Under the pieces are notes generated by a model, which searched no databases, was not told the DNA's origin, and was given only the letters and a program-made list of their open reading frames with translations. Source: Cedecea neteri (GTDB lineage: Bacteria > Pseudomonadota > Gammaproteobacteria > Enterobacterales > Enterobacteriaceae). From it: 64,000 nt of DNA. The DNA lies in assembly GCF_000757825.1 (NCBI RefSeq), contig NZ_CP009451.1, positions 2,170,001-2,234,000 on the forward strand, in the 5' to 3' direction. Below, in pieces: positions 8,866 to 19,952 of the stretch; position 1 is the first letter of the stretch; each line of letters opens with the position of its first letter. The translations under genes were made by a program, and so were the position numbers.

Positions 8866-9730
8866 TACCCAAATCCTTTCTCAGGCCGCAGAGCCTGAAA
8901 CCGTCATCACCAACGGTAACGACAATATCTATGAAGATCAGAATATTGGAGCGGAGCTAACGCGGAAAGACATTAACCGCGTAGCGTGGCGCTCAATGCT
9001 GCTGCAGGCCTCGTTTAACTACGAGCGCATGCAGGCCTGCGGCTGGCTGTATGGCCTGCTGCCCGCCCTGAAAAAGATCCACACCAACAAACGCGATCTG
9101 GCGCGGGCCATGCAGGGGCATATGGGGTTCTTCAATACCCACCCGTTCCTGGTCACCTTTGTTATCGGCATTATTCTGGCAATGGAACGCTCAAAGCAGG
9201 ACGTGAACAGCATTCAGAGCACAAAAATCGCCGTTGGCGCGCCGCTTGGCGGCATCGGGGATGCAATGTTCTGGCTGACGCTGCTGCCGATATGCGGTGG
9301 CATAGGCGCCAGCCTGGCGCTGCAGGGCTCCATCCTCGGCGCTATCGTGTTTATCGTGCTGTTCAACGTGGTGCATTTGGGCCTGCGTTTTGGGCTGGCG
9401 CACTATGCTTATCGAATGGGGGTTGCGGCTATTCCGCTGATTAAGGCGAACACCCGCAAGGTAGGGCACGCCGCCTCCATCGTCGGGATGACGGTCATCG
9501 GTGCCCTCGTTGCAACCTATGTCCGGCTGTCTACTACGCTCGAAATTACCGCCGGTGATGCGGTGGTTAAGCTGCAGTCTGACGTCATCGATAAGCTGAT
9601 GCCGGCGTTTCTTCCGCTGGTTTATACCCTGGCGATGTACGCCCTGGTGCGCCGCGGCTGGAGCCCTCTGCGCCTGATTTGTATTACCGTCGTTTTGGCC
9701 GTTGTTGGGGAGTTTCTTCACTTCTTATAG
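8855..9730 (+). CDS. agaE: AgaE, PTS EIID for GalNAc
   Basis: The 291-residue EIID protein has the family block RSMLLQASFNYERMQACGW and a GAPLGGIGDAMFWLTLLPI segment, followed by C-terminal hydrophobic helices. It completes the membrane part of the mannose-family permease. The 11-bp overlap with agaW implies translational coupling and equal output. Ribosome site AAGAGGAATT precedes the ATG. Confidence 0.95.
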   Translation: MASDTQILSQAAEPETVITNGNDNIYEDQNIGAELTRKDINRVAWRSMLLQASFNYERMQACGWLYGLLPALKKIHTNKRDLARAMQGHMGFFNTHPFLVTFVIGIILAMERSKQDVNSIQSTKIAVGAPLGGIGDAMFWLTLLPICGGIGASLALQGSILGAIVFIVLFNVVHLGLRFGLAHYAYRMGVAAIPLIKANTRKVGHAASIVGMTVIGALVATYVRLSTTLEITAGDAVVKLQSDVIDKLMPAFLPLVYTLAMYALVRRGWSPLRLICITVVLAVVGEFLHFL

Positions 9731-9745
9731 TCAGGAGAAAAGCAG

Positions 9746-10180
9746 ATGTTAAGCATCATTTTGAGCGGCCATGGAGGCTTTGCCAGCGGCCTGGAGCAGG
9801 CGATGAAACAGATCCTCGGCGAGCAGCCGCAGATTATCGCCATCGACTTCCCGGAAACCTCCTCCACGGCGAGGCTTACTGAACAATTTCAAGCGGCTAT
9901 AGGCCAGCTTGATGAACGCGAAGGGCTGGTCTTTCTCACGGACCTTTTAGGAGGAACGCCGTTCAGGGTCGCCTCAACGCTGGCGCTCGAGAAACCAGAA
10001 CGCGAGGTAGTCACGGGCATCAACCTCCAGCTACTGCTTGAAATGGTGCTGGAGCGAGAAGGCTTAAACAGCTGCGAGTTTCGCCAGATGGCGCTGGAGT
10101 GCGGCCATCGTGGCCTGACAAGCCTGGTCGACGAGATGGCTCGCCACCGAGCCACGGAAGCCAGCGAAGAAGGTATCTGA
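9746..10180 (+). CDS. agaF: AgaF, PTS EIIA for GalNAc
   Basis: The 144-residue EIIA domain (MLSIILSGHGGFASGLEQAM) carries His9 in SGHGGFA, the site phosphorylated by HPr. The segment FLTDLLGGTPFRVAS is the conserved active-site loop. It follows agaE by 15 bp after AGGAGAAAAG. It is the last gene of the upstream unit: in E. coli agaA follows here, but in this window a 351-bp gap with operators comes instead. Confidence 0.94.
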   Translation: MLSIILSGHGGFASGLEQAMKQILGEQPQIIAIDFPETSSTARLTEQFQAAIGQLDEREGLVFLTDLLGGTPFRVASTLALEKPEREVVTGINLQLLLEMVLEREGLNSCEFRQMALECGHRGLTSLVDEMARHRATEASEEGI

Positions 10181-10531
10181 AGCAAATGACCGGGTAGCCC
10201 CTCTCCAGTTTCGCCCCCCGTTTAATGAAAGCGGCCTCCTCTGCTGCTTTCGTTATGCATCATTTTGGCCTGCGGCCTGCTCCGCCGCAGACCTTTCCTT
10301 TTCTTTTCCATAACGCTTTAACATCAAAAAATATCTTTTTAAATCATTTAATTAATATAAAAATGACGATCGGCGCCATGGTTTTCGTTTTATTTCTTTT
10401 ATACGTATTGATCTTATCAAAACCTTTCTATACATTTCCTTTAAGCACTAACAACCTTTAAATGAAATAAAACGAAAGGTCGCCATGCGATCCAGCATGA
10501 CACCTGACTCTGCAATGCTAAGGACTTAGTC
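10181..10531. promoter_or_regulatory. agaF-agaS intergenic region with two AgaR-type operators
   Basis: This 351-bp AT-rich gap contains no gene and no detectable agaA remnant. Two matches to the AgaR consensus are visible: TTTTCGTTTTATTTCTTTT at 10382-10400 (plus) and CCTTTCGTTTTATTTCATT at 10461-10479 (minus). They flank TATAC-containing sequence near 10400-10435, so an AgaR-repressed agaS promoter lies here. An imperfect hairpin GAAAGC...GCTTTC near 10228-10252 may end the agaF transcript. Confidence 0.75.
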
Positions 10532-12578
<2,047 letters not shown>

Positions 12579-12600
12579 CTCACTCCCGTAAGGACCTCTG

Positions 12601-14490
12601 ATGAAGACAATAATAAAAAGCTCTCTACTGATGATGTTGCTAAGTCACGTGGCGATGGCCGCACAGTACCAGTTGGAAAACGATAACCTTGCCGTCTCTT
12701 TCGACGATTCAGGTTCGGCAGCGGTGATTAAAGACCGGCTTTCCGACCATAAACTGGCGCCCATCGAGCTGTTTTTCCTGACGCTACCGGATGAAAAGGT
12801 TCTCCATACCGCCGACTTTAAAATCAAAAACGTCAGCAAAACCGCAGACGCCATTCAGATTGATTACGAACGGGACGACTTCTCGGTCAACGTGACCCTG
12901 AAGCTGCTTAAGGGGAAATATGCGGCGGTGGACTATACGCTCCAGGCAAAAGGCCAGCCTCGCGATGTCGCAAAAATTACCTTCTTCCCGACCAAAGGCC
13001 AGGCTCAGGCACCTTATGTTAACGGTGCCATCAACAGCTCCCCGATCGTCGCGGACAGCTTCTATATGCTGCCGCAAAAGCCGATTGTGAATACCTACGC
13101 TTACGAAACCACCACCAACCTGAACGTCGGACTCAAAACGCCGATTAAAACCGACGCGCCGGTGACCTATACGGTCTACTTCGGAACGTTTGAAGCAACC
13201 GACCAGCTCCGCCGCAGCTTTAACCAGTTTATCAACGCCATGCGTCCACGCCCTTATCAGCCCTATCTGCATTACAACAGCTGGATGGACATCGGTTTCT
13301 TTACGCCCTACACCGAAAAAGACGTGCTGACGCGCATGGATGAATACGCCAGCGAGCTGATAAGCAAGCGGGGCGTGAATCTCGACGGCTTCCTGCTGGA
13401 TGATGGCTGGGATGATTTAACCGGAAAATGGCTGTTTGGCCCGGCGTTTAAGCACGGCTTTGGTGCCATCAAAGAAAAAGCCGACAGCCTGCATACTTCA
13501 GTCGGCCTGTGGCTCTCGCCGTGGGGGGGCTACAACAAACCGCGCGACGTGCGCGTTTCACACGCCAAAGAGAACGGTTTTGAAACCGTAGACGGCAAGT
13601 TTGCGCTCTCAGGCCCAAACTATTTCCGCAATTTTAATCAGCAAATCATCGGGCTTATTAAAAACGAACATATCACTTCGTTTAAGCTCGACGGCATGGG
13701 CAACGCGAACTCCTATATCAAAGGCAGCCCGTACGCCTCGGACTTTGATGCCTCCATCGAGTTAATCAGGAACATGCGGGCCGCCAACAAAGACCTGTTT
13801 ATCAACCTGACCACCGGCACCGACGCCAGCCCGTCCTGGCTATTCTACGCCGACTCTATCTGGCGTCAGGGCGATGACATCAACGTCTACGGCAAAGGCT
13901 CTCCGGTGCAGCAGTGGATAACCTATCGTGATGCAGAGACTTATCGTTCGATTGTGCGTAAAGGGCCGCTGTTCCCGATTAACTCGCTGATGTACCACGG
14001 TATCGTCAGCGCCGAGCACGCGTACTTTGGGCTGGAAAAAGTACAGACGGATCGGGACTTTGCGGATCAGGCATGGAGCTACTTTGCCACCGGCACTCAG
14101 CTGCAGGAGCTGTATATTACGCCGTCAATGCTGAACAGCAGCAAATGGGACACGCTCGCCGACGCGGCGAAATGGTCACGGGCAAACAGCAGCGTGCTGG
14201 TCGACAGCCACTGGATTGGCGGCGACCCAACGCAGCTCGAGGTTTACGGCTGGGCATCGTGGAGTAAAGAAAAGGCAATTTTAGGCCTGCGCAACCCGTC
14301 GGATAAGCCGCAAAGCTACTATCTCGACCTGAATAAGAGCTTTGAAATTCCGAACGGTGAGGCCACGAGCTTTACGCTGAAGCAGGTTTACGGCAAGAAC
14401 GAGACGCTGGCCAACGACTACGGTAAGCCGCTGATTGTGACGCTGAAGCCTTTGGAAACGCTGGTGATTGAGGCCACGCCGGTAAACTAA
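12601..14490 (+). CDS. Secreted GH36/GH31-clan alpha-glycosidase (alpha-galactosidase or alpha-GalNAc-ase)
   Basis: The 629-residue protein has a Sec signal peptide (MKTIIKSSLLMMLLSHVAMA, cleavage near residue 21), an N-terminal beta-rich domain and a TIM barrel. Barrel motifs include DGFLLDDGWDD around residues 262-272 and SFKLDGMGN around 360-368; Asp364 is a good candidate nucleophile and Asp425 or Asp426 a candidate acid/base, as in clan GH-D. It follows kbaY by 22 bp behind AAGGA, so it is in the aga operon. I infer that it releases GalNAc or galactose from glycans in the periplasm or outside. Substrate is unproven; GH36-like is from motif pattern, not a search. Confidence 0.7.
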   Translation: MKTIIKSSLLMMLLSHVAMAAQYQLENDNLAVSFDDSGSAAVIKDRLSDHKLAPIELFFLTLPDEKVLHTADFKIKNVSKTADAIQIDYERDDFSVNVTLKLLKGKYAAVDYTLQAKGQPRDVAKITFFPTKGQAQAPYVNGAINSSPIVADSFYMLPQKPIVNTYAYETTTNLNVGLKTPIKTDAPVTYTVYFGTFEATDQLRRSFNQFINAMRPRPYQPYLHYNSWMDIGFFTPYTEKDVLTRMDEYASELISKRGVNLDGFLLDDGWDDLTGKWLFGPAFKHGFGAIKEKADSLHTSVGLWLSPWGGYNKPRDVRVSHAKENGFETVDGKFALSGPNYFRNFNQQIIGLIKNEHITSFKLDGMGNANSYIKGSPYASDFDASIELIRNMRAANKDLFINLTTGTDASPSWLFYADSIWRQGDDINVYGKGSPVQQWITYRDAETYRSIVRKGPLFPINSLMYHGIVSAEHAYFGLEKVQTDRDFADQAWSYFATGTQLQELYITPSMLNSSKWDTLADAAKWSRANSSVLVDSHWIGGDPTQLEVYGWASWSKEKAILGLRNPSDKPQSYYLDLNKSFEIPNGEATSFTLKQVYGKNETLANDYGKPLIVTLKPLETLVIEATPVN

Positions 14491-14497
14491 TAACGTT

Positions 14498-14541
14498 ATA
14501 AGGCCCGAAGGTATGGACTGCTCCCATATCACGGGCCTTAT
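14498..14541. terminator. Hairpin between the convergent glycosidase and unknown gene
   Basis: Arms ATAAGGCCCG (14498-14507) and CGGGCCTTAT (14532-14541) are perfectly complementary with an inner TATGG/CCATA pair. It lies between two convergent genes and can serve both directions. The T tract is short. Confidence 0.7.
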
Positions 14542-14549
14542 TCATGTTG

Positions 14550-15182
14550 TTATTCGCAAGATTTTTCTGCCACCAGCACAATACCATGACGAGATTCATC
14601 AGGAGACAGGCTCCAAATCTCCGACTCTGGAATGCTTTCTCCGTCATAGCTGACACGCTCCCCATCATAGGGATAGAAGTGACCACTCTCGGTATCCAGC
14701 ACATACACCTTAACTTGCTTCGATGAACGGGCAATACGCCGCCAAATTCCCTGCCCCCCTGCGTACTGCTCATGATCGCTCATCAGGATCAGATTCTTCT
14801 CCAGGATAAGGTGCTCATAAAGCGTGGTTGCGACTCGCGTATCACGTGCCGGGCTGTCGACAACCACACCCTCAACCTGAGTCACGGCTTTCGCTTCCCA
14901 GTAACGCTTCACGGCAACAATAGATTCTTCCTGCCTGGTGCTTTTGCGAGGGATAAGATCCAACTTAGCCACAACCAGATGGCGAAGTTCGTTGTTGTCA
15001 TCAAGAGTGGGCTCGGCATAGATAATCGCCGCCGCAGTTTTATCTTTGCGAAAAACGAATAAAGCGGGTTCACCCAGAATTTCCGTGGTTCCAGAAATAT
15101 CGAATGCTCTTTCTAATGCTGCAGGGCTGTAGCTGATGGGGTAAACAACCATCCTCGAATCTCCTGGTATCAATACCGGCAT
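14550..15182 (-). CDS. Uncharacterised protein with a possible acyltransferase-like core
   Basis: This 210-residue protein is not one I recognise. A central region, VVVDSPARDTRVATTLYEHLILEKN followed by LMSDHEQYAGGQGIWRRIAR and KVYVLDTESGHF, recalls the acetyl-CoA binding part of GNAT folds found in some phage and accessory proteins. It sits between the aga cluster and rsmI, has its own upstream region and converges with the glycosidase gene. I chose the start at 15180-15182 because AAGGGAG lies nine bases upstream; an ATG eight codons earlier is in frame. No signal peptide or membrane segment. Its position in an otherwise conserved neighbourhood suggests lineage-specific acquisition. Confidence 0.55.
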   Translation of the reverse strand: MPVLIPGDSRMVVYPISYSPAALERAFDISGTTEILGEPALFVFRKDKTAAAIIYAEPTLDDNNELRHLVVAKLDLIPRKSTRQEESIVAVKRYWEAKAVTQVEGVVVDSPARDTRVATTLYEHLILEKNLILMSDHEQYAGGQGIWRRIARSSKQVKVYVLDTESGHFYPYDGERVSYDGESIPESEIWSLSPDESRHGIVLVAEKSCE

Positions 15183-15294
15183 AAACTTTAACTCCCTTAA
15201 AGTCATTCAGTCATGCACAAATTAACACCAGGGAGTTCGTTTTTTAAACACTAACCGCGTTGCGATGTGAAAACCAGGAGACGGCTCGAGAAAA

Positions 15295-16161
15295 CTATTT
15301 CTCGCTGTTTTCTAAAGCATGTTTATACAAAGCATTTTTCTTCACGCCGTGGATTTCGGCAGCCAGCGCAGCGGCTTTTTTCAGCGGTAATTCTGTTTGC
15401 AACAATGCAAGCGTACGCAGCGCTTCGGCCGGCAGCTCGTCATCGCTTTGGGCTTTAAAGCCCTCAACAATCAGCACCATTTCGCCTTTACGGCGATTTT
15501 CATCTTCCTTTACCCATGCCAGCAGTTCGCCGACGGGTGCACCGTGAATCGACTCCCAGGTTTTGGTCAGCTCGCGCGCCAGCACCACGTAGCGGGATTC
15601 GCCCAGCACCGCACAGATATCTTCGAGGCTATCCAGCAGGCGGTGGGTTGATTCATAGAAAATTAGCGTTCTTGGCTCCTGCTCAATGGCCTTAAGCGCA
15701 TCGCGGCGGCCTTTTGATTTTGCAGGCAGAAAACCTTCGTAGCAGAAGCGGTCGGACGGTAAACCCGCCGCGCTGAGCGCTGCGATGGCGGCGCACGGGC
15801 CAGGCAAAGGCACAACGCGAATGCCTGCTTCGCGACAGGTGCGCACCAGGTGATAACCCGGATCGTTAATCAGCGGCGTACCGGCGTCGGACACCAGCGC
15901 GATGCTTTGGCCTTCCTTCAGTTTTGCCACTAACGTTTCGGCTTTTTGTTGCTCATTGTGATCGTGAAGTGCGAAGAGTCGCGCATTAATCGCAAAATGC
16001 TGCAGCAAAAGGCCGGTATGGCGAGTATCTTCTGCGGCAATCAGATCAACGCTTTGCAACACCGAGAGGGCCCGCTGTGTGATGTCCCCGAGATTGCCGA
16101 TAGGCGTCGGAACGATGTAGAGCGTACTGGCTGAAATCGCCGCCGTTTCGTGTTGTTTCAT
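15295..16161 (-). CDS. rsmI: RsmI, 16S rRNA 2'-O-ribose C1402 methyltransferase
   Basis: The 288-residue SAM enzyme of the tetrapyrrole-methylase fold starts with [15 protein letters not shown] and contains [23 protein letters not shown] and [17 protein letters not shown]. It adds the 2'-O-methyl group of C1402 in 16S rRNA. It is divergent from lpoA with 62 bp between starts, the same order as in E. coli. Confidence 0.97.
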   Translation of the reverse strand: MKQHETAAISASTLYIVPTPIGNLGDITQRALSVLQSVDLIAAEDTRHTGLLLQHFAINARLFALHDHNEQQKAETLVAKLKEGQSIALVSDAGTPLINDPGYHLVRTCREAGIRVVPLPGPCAAIAALSAAGLPSDRFCYEGFLPAKSKGRRDALKAIEQEPRTLIFYESTHRLLDSLEDICAVLGESRYVVLARELTKTWESIHGAPVGELLAWVKEDENRRKGEMVLIVEGFKAQSDDELPAEALRTLALLQTELPLKKAAALAAEIHGVKKNALYKHALENSEK

Positions 16162-16223
16162 TGTCTCATCCGTATTGCCGATTTAATATTGTACATTGGG
16201 ATATAAAAACCACTGGATACAGA

Positions 16224-18302
16224 ATGCTACCCTCAACCTTGAATCGTTCGAAAGCCGGGCGCTGCCTGCCTGTGTTGCTCGCGGCGCTGATTTTTGCCGG
16301 CTGTTCAACTCAAGCACCGGATCAGTCCGCAACGCTGCTGCAGGGCGAGACCACCGCCGGGTCCGCTTACTATCTGCAGCAAATGCAGCAAAGTGCAGAT
16401 GATAGCAAGACCAACTGGCAATTACTCGCCATTCGTTCCCTGCTAAAAGAGGGTAAACCTCAGCAGGCCGTTGCGTTGTATAACCAACTGCCTCAGCAAC
16501 TCAACGATGCGCAAGCTCGTGAACAGCAGTTGCTGGTGCCGGAAGTGAAGATTGCGCAGAAAGACTTCAGCGCCGCCTCTGCCCTGCTGGAAAAAATTGA
16601 CCCGAGCGCACTCGACAAGGGCCAACAGAGTCGCTACTACCAGGCCGTGATTGACGCTTCCCAGGGACGCCCTTCTTTAGCCCTGCTGCGCGCCTACATT
16701 GCTCAGGAACCGCTGCTGAAAGGTGATGTCCATCAGAAAAACATTGATGGCACCTGGCAGGTTTTGTCGCAGTTCTCCCCAGAACAAATGAACAGCCTGG
16801 TGATTAATGCCGACGAAAATACCCTGCAAGGTTGGCTGGATCTGCAGCACGTCTGGAGCGATAACCGTAACGATCCAAACATGCTGAAAGCTGGCATTCA
16901 GGACTGGCAAACGCGTTACCCGAACAACCCAGGCTCGAAAACGCTGCCAACCCAGTTGGTGAACGTACAAAACTTCAAGCCGGCCTCAACCGGTAAAATC
17001 GCCCTTCTGCTGCCGTTAAACGGCCAGGCAGCGGTGTTTGGTCGCGCCATTGAACAAGGTTTTGAAGCGGCAAAAAATAACGGCGTTGCGCCGGTTACCG
17101 CCGTGCAGTCAGCCGCACCGCCTGTAGACCCGAATGCACAGCAGCAGGTTTCCCCGCCGCAGGAGCAACCTCAAGCGCAGGTAGACCCGAATGCAGCCGT
17201 GAGTCCGGCAAGCGCGTCCGTCAGTGACCTGACTGACCAAAAAGCACAGGCCGCGACACCACAAACGGCAACGCCAGCCGCGCAGCCTGATGCACAGACT
17301 GCGCCAGCCGTTGCAGCGAGCCCGGCTTCAGAAATTAAAATTTACGACACCAGCAGCCAGCCGCTCTCACAGGTTCTGGCTCAGGCACAGCAGGACGGCG
17401 CCACGCTTGTCGTCGGCCCACTGCTGAAAAACAATGTCGATCAGCTAGCCAGCACCAACAGCCCGCTGAATATTTTGGCGCTCAACCAGCCAGAAAACGT
17501 CCAGAACCGACCAAACATCTGCTACTTCGCGCTTTCTCCGGAAGATGAAGCCCGCGACGCCGCAGACCACATCTGGCAGCAAAACCACCGTAATCCATTG
17601 ATGCTGATTCCAGCCAATGCCCTGGGCGACCGCGTAGCGAAAGCCTTTGCCACCGAATGGCAGAAGCTGGGTGGCAACCTGGTGCTGCAGCAGAAATTTG
17701 GCTCAATCAGCGATCTGAAGCGCGGGATTAACAGCGGCTCCGGCATCGCCTTAACCGGCACGCCGGTGAACACACCGTCCAATACGCCTCCGGGCGTGAC
17801 CATCGGCGGGCTTACAATTCCAGCGGCACCGACCGACGCACAAATCACCGCAGGCAGCAGCGGCAACGTCGACGCGGTATATATCATTGCCACCGCAGAA
17901 GAAGTTGCTCTGATTAAACCGATGATTGCGATGCGTACCGGTAGCCGCAGCAGCGCTCAGCTGTATGCCAGCTCGCGCAGCTCGCAGGGCGTTAACGGCC
18001 CGGACTATCGTCTGGAAATGGAAGGATTGCAGTTTAGCGAAATCCCGATGCTTTCCGGTGGAAATCCGCAGCTGATGCAGCAGGCGTTACGCAGCGTCAA
18101 TAATGACTACTCGCTGGCGCGCCTGTATGCGATGGGCGTGGATGCCTGGACGCTGGCAAGCCATTTCTCCCAGATACGCCAGGTGCCGGGTTACCAGGTG
18201 AACGGCAACACCGGGCAACTGACCGCCAGCCAGGACTGCGTCATCAACAGGAAATTAAATTGGCTGCAGTTCAGTCAGGGCCAGATAGTCCCGGTATCCT
18301 GA
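16224..18302 (+). CDS. lpoA: LpoA, outer-membrane lipoprotein activator of PBP1A
   Basis: The 692-residue lipoprotein starts [20 protein letters not shown] and has the lipobox LIFAGC with Cys27. The N-terminal domain is TPR-like (residues about 30-255), followed by a long Ala/Pro/Gln-rich linker around residues 300-370, and a periplasmic-binding-protein-like C domain. LpoA spans the periplasm to stimulate PBP1A. The ATG at 16224 was chosen over one at 16161 because it matches the E. coli start and places the signal sequence at the N-terminus. It overlaps yraN by 43 bp. Confidence 0.95.
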   Translation: MLPSTLNRSKAGRCLPVLLAALIFAGCSTQAPDQSATLLQGETTAGSAYYLQQMQQSADDSKTNWQLLAIRSLLKEGKPQQAVALYNQLPQQLNDAQAREQQLLVPEVKIAQKDFSAASALLEKIDPSALDKGQQSRYYQAVIDASQGRPSLALLRAYIAQEPLLKGDVHQKNIDGTWQVLSQFSPEQMNSLVINADENTLQGWLDLQHVWSDNRNDPNMLKAGIQDWQTRYPNNPGSKTLPTQLVNVQNFKPASTGKIALLLPLNGQAAVFGRAIEQGFEAAKNNGVAPVTAVQSAAPPVDPNAQQQVSPPQEQPQAQVDPNAAVSPASASVSDLTDQKAQAATPQTATPAAQPDAQTAPAVAASPASEIKIYDTSSQPLSQVLAQAQQDGATLVVGPLLKNNVDQLASTNSPLNILALNQPENVQNRPNICYFALSPEDEARDAADHIWQQNHRNPLMLIPANALGDRVAKAFATEWQKLGGNLVLQQKFGSISDLKRGINSGSGIALTGTPVNTPSNTPPGVTIGGLTIPAAPTDAQITAGSSGNVDAVYIIATAEEVALIKPMIAMRTGSRSSAQLYASSRSSQGVNGPDYRLEMEGLQFSEIPMLSGGNPQLMQQALRSVNNDYSLARLYAMGVDAWTLASHFSQIRQVPGYQVNGNTGQLTASQDCVINRKLNWLQFSQGQIVPVS

Positions 18303-18655
18303 ACCGCCAGCAACGCGGCGCGCGCTATGAACAGCAGGCGCGCCGCTACCTCGAGCGCAAGGGACTGCGCTTCGTTGCGGCGAACGTGCATGTTCGCGGC
18401 GGCGAAATCGACCTCATAATGAAACAGCAGCAGGTTATCGTCTTCGTAGAGGTGCGCTTTCGGCGTAACGATAAGTTTGGCGGTGCAGCCGCCAGCGTCA
18501 CCCGCAGCAAACAACAGCGTCTGTTATACGCCGCGCAGGTTTGGCTTAGCGGCAGCGGCAAAAGTTTTGATACTGTAGATTGCCGTTTCGATGTGTTAGC
18601 TTTCACCGGCAATGAAATAGAGTGGCTGACCAACGCGTTTGCCGCCGATATCTAA
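18260..18655 (+). CDS. yraN: YraN, UPF0102 nuclease-fold protein
   Basis: The 131-residue protein has the UPF0102 core GGEIDLIM and VFVEVRFR, matching the Glu/Asp residues of PD-(D/E)XK-type nuclease folds. Function is not established. The start is a TTG at 18260, inside the lpoA 3' end; this reading gives [14 protein letters not shown], which aligns with the E. coli start. The 43-bp overlap with lpoA suggests coupled translation. Confidence 0.88.
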   Translation: MAAVQSGPDSPGILNRQQRGARYEQQARRYLERKGLRFVAANVHVRGGEIDLIMKQQQVIVFVEVRFRRNDKFGGAAASVTRSKQQRLLYAAQVWLSGSGKSFDTVDCRFDVLAFTGNEIEWLTNAFAADI

Positions 18656-18676
18656 AAAACTCCAGGTAGAATCAAC

Positions 18677-19267
18677 GTGCTTGAAAGAATCAAAGGCTGC
18701 TTCACGGAAAGTATTCAAACTCAGATTGCCGCAGCGGAAGCCCTGCCGGACGCCATCTCCCGTGCAGCGATGACGCTGGTTCAGTCTTTACTGAACGGCA
18801 ACAAAATCCTCTGTTGTGGCAATGGGACCTCCGCCGCCAACGCACAGCATTTTGCTGCCAGCATGATCAATCGTTTTGAAACAGAGCGTCCTAGTTTACC
18901 GGCCATTGCACTTAATGCAGATAATGTGGTCTTAACCGCGATCGCTAACGACCGTCTGCATCAAGAAGTGTATGCCAAACAGGTTCGTGCGCTGGGCCAC
19001 GCCGGGGACGTTTTGCTGGCTATTTCCACCCGAGGCAATAGCCGTGATATTGTCAAAGCGGTTGAGGCAGCCGTCACCCGCGACATGACCATCGTTGCGC
19101 TGACGGGCTATGACGGCGGCGAACTGGCAGGACTGTTGGGGCCACAGGATGTTGAAATCCGAATCCCTTCTCACCGCAGCGCCCGCATCCAGGAAATGCA
19201 TATGCTGACGGTAAACTGTTTATGCGATCTGATCGACAATACGCTATTTCCGCACCAGGATGGCTAA
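18677..19267 (+). CDS. diaA: DiaA, DnaA initiator-associating protein
   Basis: The 196-residue SIS-domain protein is nearly identical to E. coli DiaA, with [17 protein letters not shown] and [16 protein letters not shown]. DiaA tetramers bind DnaA and promote its assembly on oriC. The start is GTG at 18677, as in E. coli, 21 bp after yraN and behind AGGTAGAATC. Confidence 0.95.
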   Translation: MLERIKGCFTESIQTQIAAAEALPDAISRAAMTLVQSLLNGNKILCCGNGTSAANAQHFAASMINRFETERPSLPAIALNADNVVLTAIANDRLHQEVYAKQVRALGHAGDVLLAISTRGNSRDIVKAVEAAVTRDMTIVALTGYDGGELAGLLGPQDVEIRIPSHRSARIQEMHMLTVNCLCDLIDNTLFPHQDG

Positions 19268-19299
19268 TAGCTAATTTTGAGATAGGAGAAGGAATGAAC

Positions 19300-19875
19300 A
19301 TGAAGGCCATTACGCCACTCGCAGTTCTTATTTCCGCGTTGTTGCTGCAAGGCTGCGTCGGTGCCGTTGTTGTGGGAAGCGCCGCCGTTGCGACAAAATC
19401 CGCGACCGACCCGCGTACCGTCGGGACGCAGGTTGATGACAGCACGCTTGAGTTACGCGTGAACAGCGCGCTCAGCAAGGATGAGCAAATCAAGAAAGAA
19501 GCACGCATTAACGTGACGGCTTACCAGGGCAAAGTGCTGCTGGCCGGCCAGTCGCCAACCCCAGACCTCTCTTCTCGCGCGAAGCAAATCGCGCTGGGCG
19601 TAGACGGCGCAGCCGAAGTCTATAACGAAATTCGGATTATGCCTCCGGTCGGCCTGGGCACCGCGTCGAGCGATACGTGGATCACCACGAAAGTTCGCTC
19701 TCAGCTGCTAACCAGCGATCAGGTGAAGTCTTCTAACGTGAAAGTCACGACGGAGAATGGCGAGGTGTTCCTGCTTGGCCTGGTGACCGAACGCGAAGGT
19801 AAAGCCGCGGCGGACATTGCCAGCCGAGTAAGCGGCGTGAAGCACGTGACCACCGCGTTCACTATCCTGAAATAA
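19300..19875 (+). CDS. dolP: DolP (YraP), dual-BON outer-membrane lipoprotein
   Basis: The 191-residue lipoprotein has signal MKAITPLAVLISALLLQGC with the lipobox cysteine at residue 19, then two BON domains (about residues 45-115 and 124-190). DolP localises to the division site, binds anionic phospholipids and supports outer-membrane integrity and BAM function. I chose ATG 19300 by agreement with E. coli; an ATG two codons upstream (19294) is also near AGGAGAAGG. It ends the lpoA-yraN-diaA-dolP block. Confidence 0.95.
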   Translation: MKAITPLAVLISALLLQGCVGAVVVGSAAVATKSATDPRTVGTQVDDSTLELRVNSALSKDEQIKKEARINVTAYQGKVLLAGQSPTPDLSSRAKQIALGVDGAAEVYNEIRIMPPVGLGTASSDTWITTKVRSQLLTSDQVKSSNVKVTTENGEVFLLGLVTEREGKAAADIASRVSGVKHVTTAFTILK

Positions 19876-19878
19876 CTG

Positions 19879-19917
19879 CCCCTCACCCTAACCCTCTCCC
19901 CACAGGGGAGAGGGGAT
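19879..19917. repeat. GC-rich palindromic repeat, copy 1
   Basis: CCCTCACCCTAACCCTCTCC followed by CCACAGGGGAGAGGGG forms a hairpin centred on CTCTCCCC/GGGGAGAG. The same family recurs at 23098-23182 and inside dsbD at 61008-61047. Here it lies between convergent dolP and the PRD regulator and may act as a terminator or mRNA stabiliser. Confidence 0.85.
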
Positions 19918-19952
19918 AAGCCATAGCCCTTTTAACTAAGGGCCATTGACGA

